NCBI GenBank assembly: GCA_021805445.1
Contig: JAJZFH010000063.1
Coordinates: 1 to 64,000, forward strand
Length of the DNA: 64,000 bases
Direction: 5' to 3'
Source of the DNA: Pseudomonadota bacterium
GTDB lineage: Bacteria > Pseudomonadota > Gammaproteobacteria > Burkholderiales > Ferrovaceae
Part shown: piece by piece, positions 57,873-64,000 of the stretch
Layout of the letters: every line of letters starts with the position of its first letter
Position numbering within the stretch: the first letter of the stretch is position 1
Position numbers and translations under genes: made by a program
The notes under the pieces: generated by a model
What the model was told of the DNA's origin: nothing
Database searches by the model: none
What the model saw: only the letters and a program-made list of their open reading frames with translations

Positions 57873-58948
57873 CAATGCCGCTCCTCTTGCGCGAGCGACG
57901 CGGCTGTTGTGGCGCCGTTGACGATCTGCTCGAATTTCTCCGCGCTCGTGAGTACCGCATCGAGTGCCGGAATCTCGCCGAAGATCATCCCGGACATGGC
58001 CGCATAGTCCCTGGCGAGTGCATCCCGCATCGCCACGCTGGGTGTCAGTGTGAATGTGCCGGGTATTGCGGTATCGAGCCCCAAGTCCGCGCTGCCGAAG
58101 AACAGCCGCGCATGCTGTGCGCAGTCGATCGCGAGCGCATGATCGGCCTGCCATTCATGTGCTGATGCGGCCTGCATCAGTTGATGCACGTCGTAGTAAT
58201 GGCGCGAGATGCGCTGTCCACCATGCCGCAGTTCACCACGGCGGTCGTGCCACTGACGCAGGCCGTGCAGGATAATGACCTTGTCCCAGAAGGTGCGCTC
58301 GGTCTTCACGGTGGTAACGTTGGTGACGGTCAGATCCAGGTTGGGCAAATCCTGAGTTACATAGGGCATGACCGTGGCCACAACGTGCGGGTCCAGCGCC
58401 GATTTCGCACCGGACTCGATTTTGACTGCGGAACGCACGTAGTCGCCGCCAGTGGCAGTGACGGCAGGATACCAGAACAGCAGTGTCTGGCCATCCTTAT
58501 CCTCCGGGTCAGGCTCTAGCCGGAAACGGGCTTCTGGAATGACGGATGCAGCGAGTTGCGTGAACTGCACCGTCAGCGGTCCCGCGATGTAGGCCTGACA
58601 AGCGGTGTGAATGGCGTCGAGACGCGCGCGGCGTTTCTTGCCGCTCAGGGCAGTCAGTTCCGCCACATCGGCCGCCTGTCCCAGGTCATCACGGAAGACC
58701 GTGATGTCGATATCTTCGGAGAACCGGGAGATCAGGCCGAAGGCCTTGGACAGCGAAGTGCCCCCTTTGAACAGCAGACGGGGGCCGCCGACTGTAAGGC
58801 CGTTGAACAGCGTATCGAGCGTCCAGCAGACCCAGAAGTCTTTTTCGACATTCTGGACTGCAGTGCCCAGTCGGGCGGCAGTTCCGAGGAACAGGTCGCG
58901 CCGCTCGGCGTCACTGGCGGCAATGACATCGTGGAAGGACGTGTTCAA
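57872..58948 (-). CDS. abiEii: AbiEii-type nucleotidyltransferase toxin
   Basis: Toxin of a type IV toxin-antitoxin/abortive infection system. The 358-residue DUF1814 nucleotidyltransferase shows FKGGTSLSKAFGLISRFSEDIDI (the GS and Asp-x-Asp metal motif) and a late KTERTFWDKVIILHGL block. The family modifies tRNA ends and halts growth on phage infection. The start overlaps the antitoxin stop by 4 nt (ATGA), standard for the pair. Confidence 0.9.
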   Translation of the reverse strand: MNTSFHDVIAASDAERRDLFLGTAARLGTAVQNVEKDFWVCWTLDTLFNGLTVGGPRLLFKGGTSLSKAFGLISRFSEDIDITVFRDDLGQAADVAELTALSGKKRRARLDAIHTACQAYIAGPLTVQFTQLAASVIPEARFRLEPDPEDKDGQTLLFWYPAVTATGGDYVRSAVKIESGAKSALDPHVVATVMPYVTQDLPNLDLTVTNVTTVKTERTFWDKVIILHGLRQWHDRRGELRHGGQRISRHYYDVHQLMQAASAHEWQADHALAIDCAQHARLFFGSADLGLDTAIPGTFTLTPSVAMRDALARDYAAMSGMIFGEIPALDAVLTSAEKFEQIVNGATTAASLAQEERH

Positions 58949-59667
58949 CCGGTGACCTCCTGGCGTTTGGCCGAGCGGCGGCGGGTCGCTGACTGCTTTG
59001 TGCCGTTATGCGGCTGCAGTGTCTTGGCCGCTGCAAGTTGCTGATCACAGCCGGGCAGTTCACGAACCAGGCTTTGCATCCAGGCGGGCATCGTGCCAAA
59101 GCCATTGATCAGGTCCTGGCGGATCGCGGCACCGTGGGTTGGGTCTGCCAACACTTGCGCCAATCGGCGCAGGATACGGTCGCGATCGGAAACCAAGGTG
59201 TCTTTCAGCCAATGCAGCGCCTGCACGACACGCATGGCTGGACGCCCTGCCCAGTAGAGACGGCTGGGCGCGGTTTGCTTGAAGTCGATGGTCAGCTTGT
59301 CGAGCCGGATGGTGCGACGGCGGGCATCGGTATGGATGGTGACGCGGGCCGGCACGGCATCGGTCAGTCCGAGATCGTTGGCGGCGGTCATGCCGTCCAC
59401 CAGCAGACGCAACTGATCGCGGCGGGCGATGGCCTCGACCACGGCACGATAGTCCGGGGTAGTGGGTCGCTTCGTCAGCCGGTTGAGCGTCGGCTTGTCG
59501 TAGAGACCCCGGTCGATGCGGCGCAGATCACCGGCCTGAACCATGCGTTGCAGGGTTTTGTCGATGGCGTCGCGGTTGCCGAGTTGCGCGAAGTCGGTCG
59601 GCACCCAAGCATGGCCTGGGCCAGCGGCATCGATTTGCGCAGTGATGATGGATTTGAGATCAGACAT
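58945..59667 (-). CDS. abiEi: AbiEi-type antitoxin/regulator
   Basis: Antitoxin with an N-terminal winged helix (WVPTDFAQLGNRDAIDKTLQRMV, GLYDKP) that in homologues binds its own promoter, and a C-terminal domain (DGMTAANDLGLTDAVPARVTI, RAMRVVQALHWL-type) that neutralises the toxin. 240 residues. The ATG at 59667 follows AGGATAAAACC; the frame opens further upstream but through the operator. Confidence 0.88.
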   Translation of the reverse strand: MSDLKSIITAQIDAAGPGHAWVPTDFAQLGNRDAIDKTLQRMVQAGDLRRIDRGLYDKPTLNRLTKRPTTPDYRAVVEAIARRDQLRLLVDGMTAANDLGLTDAVPARVTIHTDARRRTIRLDKLTIDFKQTAPSRLYWAGRPAMRVVQALHWLKDTLVSDRDRILRRLAQVLADPTHGAAIRQDLINGFGTMPAWMQSLVRELPGCDQQLAAAKTLQPHNGTKQSATRRRSAKRQEVTG

Positions 59668-59669
59668 GG

Positions 59670-59681
59670 TTTTATCCTGTC
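59670..59681. repeat. Direct repeat copy 2 at the AbiE cassette
   Basis: TTTTATCCTGTC, identical to 57578-57589, directly before the abiEi start codon. It includes the ribosome site of abiEi. Confidence 0.5.
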
Positions 59682-59750
59682 CGATATTTGTACATGTTTT
59701 CCGGACTGATGACAAGCCAATTTATCCGAAATGTGTAGTTTTATTTCGGA
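59679..59750 (-). promoter_or_regulatory. abiE promoter with two inverted-repeat operators
   Basis: On the minus strand TTGTCA (59710-59715) and TACAAA (59687-59692) are 17 nt apart. GTCCG (59679-59683) and CGGAC (59702-59706) form an inverted repeat over the promoter; TCCGAAAT (59725-59732) and ATTTCGGA (59743-59750) form a perfect one just upstream. Homologous AbiEi proteins bind paired inverted repeats to repress their operon, so these are its likely operators. Confidence 0.6.
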
Positions 59751-60184
59751 CACCAGCATCCAGGGCAGTCTGGCGTCCCAGCACATGCGCTGCATGCGCA
59801 GACCTACGGCGAACCGGTCGATGCCGCCACATTGATCCCGCACATGCTGGAATCATTCATGGCACGGGATCTGGGATTCAGGAAGACCAGGGCGAAGTGA
59901 TTCACAGCGACACCGCATAAGCACAATCGCAATACGCTCATGCACGCCTGAGCGAGTTTTCGATAGATTCCGGAAAGATCACCATCACAGCCCTGGAAAG
60001 CGCATTTCGCAGTGATGGCGCCTTCAGGCGACACCTCGCAAAAGTGCTTGGGTTCAAAACCCTATTTGAGGTATTCTCTGGCAAGATGGTGCGCTACACC
60101 AAGCCACCGTCAGATATTGCACTTCGAATTTAAGTCCGCAACAACAAACTGAAATTATTATATTTTTTAACCGGACAGCAGTGA
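59716..60184. other. Gene-poor stretch with remnants
   Basis: No intact gene. It holds the abiE operators (to 59750), a short coherent plus-strand tail near 59800-59900 (reading TYGEPVDAATLIPHMLESF and a stop), and another at 59940-60132 described separately. AT-rich DNA at 60150-60170 probably serves the GGDEF/EAL gene. Confidence 0.4.
59930..60132 (+). pseudogene. C-terminal remnant of an unrecognised gene
   Basis: In one plus frame the stretch reads coherently YAHARLSEFSIDSGKITI, then TALESAFRSDGAFRRHLAKV, LGFKTLFEVFSGKMVRYTKP and ends at TAA. No start exists and an in-frame stop lies just upstream, so it looks like the tail of a lost gene. I cannot name its family. Confidence 0.4.
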
Positions 60185-63100
60185 ATGGGTTCAACTATTT
60201 TTGGAATTGTGGTCGTAGTGGGATCGGTTGTGTGGATGGGCGAACTGCTGACAGGCATCATCCAGCCATTTTTTAAAAGCGGTGGATCTGCCCTCTGGGT
60301 TTTCCTCGATCCCATGATACTCACCGCGTTTGTTTCCACTGCCCTCTATGTCCTGATCGTCAGACCAATGCGTCACCGACAGGTCCGGCTCGAAAAACAA
60401 CCTGATGTGTTGCGCCATGCCGAGCAACTGACGGCGTTGATCGAGGCCATCCCTGATCCGGTTTTCCTGAAGGATGGCGAGGGACGCTGGCTGGTCGTCA
60501 ACGAACCGGCCAGACAGATGTTCCAGTTGCATGACCTTTCCTGGCAGGGCAAAACCGAAATGGAGTTGGCGGATCTGCAGCCGGCCTACCGTGCGGCGCA
60601 CGAGGGATGCCTGGCGAGCGACGAACGGGCTTGGCAAGCCGGACAGTTGCTGGTGGGAGAAGAAACCTTTGTGGATGCAGAGGGCAGAGACATGGTCCTC
60701 GAGACACGCAAGGTGCCGATATTCAACGACAAAGGCCAACGCAAGGGACTGATGGTCATCGGGCGTGACATTACTGCGCGCAAACAGACGGATGATGCGC
60801 TGAAGGTCTCCGAGATGAAATTGCGCACGCTCTATGAATCCACCAGCGATGCGATCATGTTACTGAACGATAAAAGATTCCTGGATTGCAATAAGGCGAC
60901 ATTGACCTTATTCGGTTGCACATCGAAGAAAGAATTCTGCGCCAAACACCCTGCCGATTTGTCACCCCCGGTGCAACCCTGTGACGGAGATTCCCGGACA
61001 CTGGCCAATCAACACATTGCCCATGCGATCAAAAATGGCAGCGACCACTTCGTGTGGATGCACAAACGAGTCGATACCGATCAGCCCTTTCATGCTGATG
61101 TGTTACTCAATGTGATGAATCTGGACGGTGAAACCGTCCTTCAGGCGGTTGTGCGTGACATTACCAGGCACAAGGCCTCGGAGGCACATATCGAGCACCT
61201 GACAAAACTCTATCGGGCGCGTAGTGAAGTCAATCAGGCCATCGTGCGAATGGATGACGAGTCCTCCCTGTTCCCGCTGGCGTGCAGAATGGCGGTAGAT
61301 TTCGGCGGGCTGAAACTGGCCTGGATCGGCCAGGTGAATGAAGTCAACGGCCTGATCGAACCGGTGGTGAGTTATGGAAATTCAGACTACCTGAACGGAC
61401 TGGTGATTTCTTCACGGGAAGATGTCCCTGAGGGTTGCGGAAAAACCGGCATCGCCTTCCGCGAGAGCCGCAGCGTCATCGCCAACCATTTCCAGAATGA
61501 CGATGTTGCGGCGTCATGGCATGAGCGGACTTTGCGCTACGGCTTTGGATCGAGCGGAGTTTTTCCGATCCTGCGTGCCGGAAAACCGTTTGCCGTGCTC
61601 TCTGTTTACCATGTAAACCCCAACGCATTCGATACGGAAATGGTCAACCTTCTGAATGAAATGGCCCGGGATATCTCCTTTGCACTGGACAATTTCGACC
61701 GGGAAAGAGAGCGCAAGCGCACCGAACAGAAGTTGCGCATTGCCGCGACGGCCTTCGAGACGGAGGAGGGCATCCTGATCACCGATCGGGATCAACATAT
61801 CCTTCAGGTCAATCGCGCTTTCACTCGATTGACCGGCTATGATGCCGTCGAGGCGATAGGCCAGACGCCCGCCCTGCTCAGATCCGGGCGACAGGATGCG
61901 GCGTTTTACCACGACATGTGGGAAACCCTCACCCGCGACAAATACTGGCAGGGAGAACTCTGGAACCGGCGCAAGGATGGCGGATCCTACCCGTCATGGC
62001 TGACCGTTACCGCAGTTACCGATACAGAGGGACAGGTGACGAATTATGTCGCGGTATTTTCCGACATCACGCTACGCAAGGAGGCCGATGAAAAAATACA
62101 CCAACTTGCTTTCCATGACTCGCTCACCAATCTGCCCAATCGGAGCCTGCTACGGGACCGCTTGCAGAAGGCCATGTCCTCCAGCATCCACAATCGGCAT
62201 GAAGGGGCGTTGCTGTTCATCGATCTGGACAACTTCAAAACGCTCAATGATACCCGCGGGCACGACATGGGAGATCTGCTGTTGATCGAAGTCGCCAAAC
62301 GCCTCCAGAGTTGCGTGCGCGCCACCGATACGGTCGCCCGCCTGGGGGGTGACGAATTCGTCATCATGCTCGAGAATCTGAGTGGGGACCCCCAGCAAGC
62401 GGCAGCGGCAGCCCAAGAGGTCGGAGAGCACGTCCTTGCGGCCATCAACCAACCTTTCAATCTTCAAGGGATCGAATATCACAGTTCATCCAGCATCGGC
62501 ATCAGCCTGTTCTGCGGAGAGAAGATCGGCATGTCTGATCTGCTCAAGCACGCCGATACCGCCATGTATCAAGCCAAATCTGCCGGTCATAATACCCTGC
62601 GTTTCTTCGATCCCGCCATGCAGACCGAACTGGAAGCGCGTGCCGCCCTGACGGATGATCTGCGCCAGGCGCTGCCACTCCAGCAACTCAAACTCTACTA
62701 TCAGGTACAGGTCGATGGACAGAGTGTTGTGGGGGCCGAGGCACTGCTGCGCTGGCAGCATCCCGAGCGGGGTCTGGTTTCGCCCATGGAATTCATTCCG
62801 ATCGCCGAAGAAAGCGGCCTCATCGTGCCGATCGGCGCGTGGGTGCTGCACATGGCTTGTGCGCAACTCAAGGCATGGCAAGTCGATCCGCTGACCCGTC
62901 ATTTGCAGATTTCCGTCAACGTCAGCGCACGGCAGTTCCGTCAACCGAATTTTGTCGGTCAGGTGCTTGATGTCCTGAAAGACACCGGCGTCGATCCCCT
63001 CAACTATGGGCTTGAACTCGAACTGACTGAATCTCTGGTGCTGCACGACATTGACGACAGCATCGGTAAAATGCAGGCACTGCGGAGAGTCGGCATCCGT

Positions 63101-63454
63101 TTCTCACTGGATGACTTCGGCACCGGACAATCCTCGCTGACCTACATCAAACATTTACCGCTGGACCAAATCAAGATCGACCAGAGTTTCGTGCGCGACA
63201 TCGCCACTGACCCGAACGATGCGGCGATCGTCCGCACCATCATCGGGATGGCCGACAACCTCGGCTTGAAGGTCATTGCCGAAGGGGTGGAGACAGAACA
63301 GCAGCGCGACTTTCTCGAACGCAACGGCTGCCACGCGCATCAGGGTTATCTGTTTGGCAAGCCCGTGCCGATCGAAGAATTTCAGAACTCGTTGTCTCGT
63401 CTTTGGTTGCCCGAGTCCGAACGGATCGTCCGGGAAGTTGCGGATCCGCGCTAG
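60185..63454 (+). CDS. PAS/GAF-containing GGDEF-EAL protein
   Basis: A 1089-residue cyclic-di-GMP enzyme. Two hydrophobic segments (about 5-25 and 40-60) anchor it in the inner membrane; PAS domains lie at about 80-200, 215-325 and 515-640, a GAF-like domain at about 350-500. The GGDEF domain (about 640-800) has an intact LGGDEF motif (near 720), and the EAL domain (about 820-1070) has AEALLRW, ELTES, DDFGTG, KIDQSFV and AEGVET. Both activities could be present. Which direction dominates cannot be told from sequence. Confidence 0.93.
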   Translation: MGSTIFGIVVVVGSVVWMGELLTGIIQPFFKSGGSALWVFLDPMILTAFVSTALYVLIVRPMRHRQVRLEKQPDVLRHAEQLTALIEAIPDPVFLKDGEGRWLVVNEPARQMFQLHDLSWQGKTEMELADLQPAYRAAHEGCLASDERAWQAGQLLVGEETFVDAEGRDMVLETRKVPIFNDKGQRKGLMVIGRDITARKQTDDALKVSEMKLRTLYESTSDAIMLLNDKRFLDCNKATLTLFGCTSKKEFCAKHPADLSPPVQPCDGDSRTLANQHIAHAIKNGSDHFVWMHKRVDTDQPFHADVLLNVMNLDGETVLQAVVRDITRHKASEAHIEHLTKLYRARSEVNQAIVRMDDESSLFPLACRMAVDFGGLKLAWIGQVNEVNGLIEPVVSYGNSDYLNGLVISSREDVPEGCGKTGIAFRESRSVIANHFQNDDVAASWHERTLRYGFGSSGVFPILRAGKPFAVLSVYHVNPNAFDTEMVNLLNEMARDISFALDNFDRERERKRTEQKLRIAATAFETEEGILITDRDQHILQVNRAFTRLTGYDAVEAIGQTPALLRSGRQDAAFYHDMWETLTRDKYWQGELWNRRKDGGSYPSWLTVTAVTDTEGQVTNYVAVFSDITLRKEADEKIHQLAFHDSLTNLPNRSLLRDRLQKAMSSSIHNRHEGALLFIDLDNFKTLNDTRGHDMGDLLLIEVAKRLQSCVRATDTVARLGGDEFVIMLENLSGDPQQAAAAAQEVGEHVLAAINQPFNLQGIEYHSSSSIGISLFCGEKIGMSDLLKHADTAMYQAKSAGHNTLRFFDPAMQTELEARAALTDDLRQALPLQQLKLYYQVQVDGQSVVGAEALLRWQHPERGLVSPMEFIPIAEESGLIVPIGAWVLHMACAQLKAWQVDPLTRHLQISVNVSARQFRQPNFVGQVLDVLKDTGVDPLNYGLELELTESLVLHDIDDSIGKMQALRRVGIRFSLDDFGTGQSSLTYIKHLPLDQIKIDQSFVRDIATDPNDAAIVRTIIGMADNLGLKVIAEGVETEQQRDFLERNGCHAHQGYLFGKPVPIEEFQNSLSRLWLPESERIVREVADPR

Positions 63455-63582
63455 CCCTCTGGCAAGGGTGTCGGCAGGGATAGCGCAAAGCGCCCCTTCG
63501 CGCGGTGTGTCGCCGGTCAGGACCCTGATTATCCCATCGACCAATTCCCCCATCGATCCGAGCGGTAATGGACAGGATTCCC

Positions 63583-63605
63583 CAACTCATTGTTTCAATG
63601 AGTTG
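63583..63605. repeat. Perfect 10-bp hairpin after the GGDEF/EAL gene
   Basis: CAACTCATTG (63583-63592) and CAATGAGTTG (63596-63605) form a perfect stem with a TTT loop. It is followed by an A-run rather than a T-run, so it is not a standard terminator for the upstream gene. Confidence 0.55.
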
Positions 63606-63650
63606 AAAAAAACAATCAGGACAGATTGAACATTTCATTTCAGGATGTTT

Positions 63651-63701
63651 CATTTTTTTTCACATCAGTTAAAGTGAAAAAAAATGATGTCTGATTTTTT
63701 T
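63651..63701 (+). terminator. Long AT-rich hairpin followed by a T-run
   Basis: CATTTTTTTTCAC (63651-63663) and GTGAAAAAAAATG (63674-63686) are perfect reverse complements around a 10-nt loop, and a T-run (63695-63701) follows. It may end transcription of the GGDEF/EAL gene. The stem is A/T-rich, so termination strength is doubtful. Confidence 0.45.
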
Positions 63702-63742
63702 ACACAACAATTATATTCAATGGCATTTAATAAAAATATTTC

Positions 63743-63754
63743 ATGTAATTACAT
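63743..63754. promoter_or_regulatory. 12-bp palindrome upstream of the secreted gene
   Basis: ATGTAATTACAT is a perfect palindrome about 15 nt upstream of the sigma54-like element. It could be an operator; no known regulator site is matched with confidence. Confidence 0.3.
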
Positions 63755-63768
63755 CATGTTATTGTTTT

Positions 63769-63784
63769 TGGCGTGAATGTTGCT
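63769..63784 (+). promoter_or_regulatory. Candidate sigma54 promoter
   Basis: TGGCGTGAATGTTGCT matches TGGCACG-N4-TTGCW at all but two positions, with GG and GC correctly spaced. It lies about 55 nt before the next start codon, so a transcript leader of some 40 nt would result. Confidence 0.5.
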
Positions 63785-63839
63785 TTATATTTTAATGCTC
63801 GCATGAGTAAATTTTTATAAAACTTCTCAAGGAATTCAC

Positions 63840-64000
63840 ATGACCTCAAAAAAACTACTCGCCACCTTGGTATTGTCTGCCCTTTCCGCCGCTCCCCTTT
63901 CTGCGCTGGCCAACCCAACCTACTTCAATGCATCGTTTGGTTATGCTGGAACGAGCGTGACCCAATTCACTTCGGGCGGCGCCACCTACCAAAACGGGAA
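63840..64000 (+). CDS. Secreted or outer-membrane protein, N-terminal part
   Basis: The gene runs off the window. The 53 visible residues start MTSKKLLATLVLSALSAAPL with cleavage expected after SALA; the mature start NPTYFNASFGYAGTSVTQF is rich in aromatic and small residues, like the first strands of a beta barrel or a surface protein. AAGGAATTCAC before the ATG is a good ribosome site. Family not recognisable. Confidence 0.7.
   Translation, partial: MTSKKLLATLVLSALSAAPLSALANPTYFNASFGYAGTSVTQFTSGGATYQNG

Overview
The window reads as bacterial chromosome from a Gram-negative proteobacterium, most likely a betaproteobacterium. This rests on gene order: lptD-surA-pdxA-rsmA, alaC-hom-thrC, pepP-ubiH-ubi-dsbC, amgK-murU, and bcp next to a PIN/PhoH gene. 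Genus cannot be fixed from the sequence alone. Coding is dense, with many 1-4 nt start/stop overlaps and several tail-to-tail overlaps between convergent genes. Short scars of mobile DNA mark a few junctions. I see no tRNA, rRNA or CRISPR array.

Layout. 1-550: an IS110/IS1111-type transposase scar beside a small membrane protein. 600-5230 (minus): bioF-bioA-bioD followed by a sodium:solute symporter. 5305-6081: ferredoxin-NADP reductase. 6078-11871 (minus): tripartite RND efflux pump, then typA further upstream. 13841-19862 (plus): polysaccharide deacetylase, peroxiredoxin, PIN-PhoH, lplT, tsaB, rimI and a family-4 uracil-DNA glycosylase. 19935-21997: OmpR/EnvZ-type two-component pair. 21950-26706 (minus): DinG-type helicase and MgtA-type Mg2+ ATPase. 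26860-29646: accessory patch with a terminator-like hairpin, a tandem IS-end-like repeat, a broken IS3 transposase, a cytosine-5 DNA methyltransferase and an unrecognised convergent gene that is probably its restriction partner.

29995-42401 (minus, except a small plus gene at 37230): clpB behind a sigma32-type promoter, mlaA, alaC-hom-thrC (the ThrC carries an odd cysteine-rich loop), surE-pcm-nlpD-like, and pyruvate dehydrogenase E2-E3 without E1. 42521-51128: TlpA-like thioredoxin, radC-like gene, TPR-like protein, an 87-residue secreted protein behind a sigma54-like promoter, dsbC, two ubiquinone hydroxylases, pepP, murU and amgK. 51227-57526: outer-membrane biogenesis operon lptD-surA-pdxA-rsmA, then trpG. 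57588-59667: AbiE toxin-antitoxin cassette with a chimeric third ORF, framed by a 12-bp direct repeat. 59716-60184: gene remnants. 60185-63454: a large GGDEF/EAL protein. 63455-64000: AT-rich DNA with long hairpins, a second sigma54-like element and the start of a secreted protein cut by the window edge.

The housekeeping parts fit together as envelope maintenance (LptD, SurA, MlaA, LplT, DsbC, AmgK/MurU, NlpD-like), quinone synthesis, biotin and threonine synthesis, and stress response. The accessory parts (R-M-like pair, AbiE cassette, IS scars) are candidate defence and exchange sites. The best leads for something new are the unrecognised R-M partner, the two sigma54-like promoters in front of secreted proteins of unknown function, the ThrC cysteine loop, and the chimeric ORF in the AbiE cassette.
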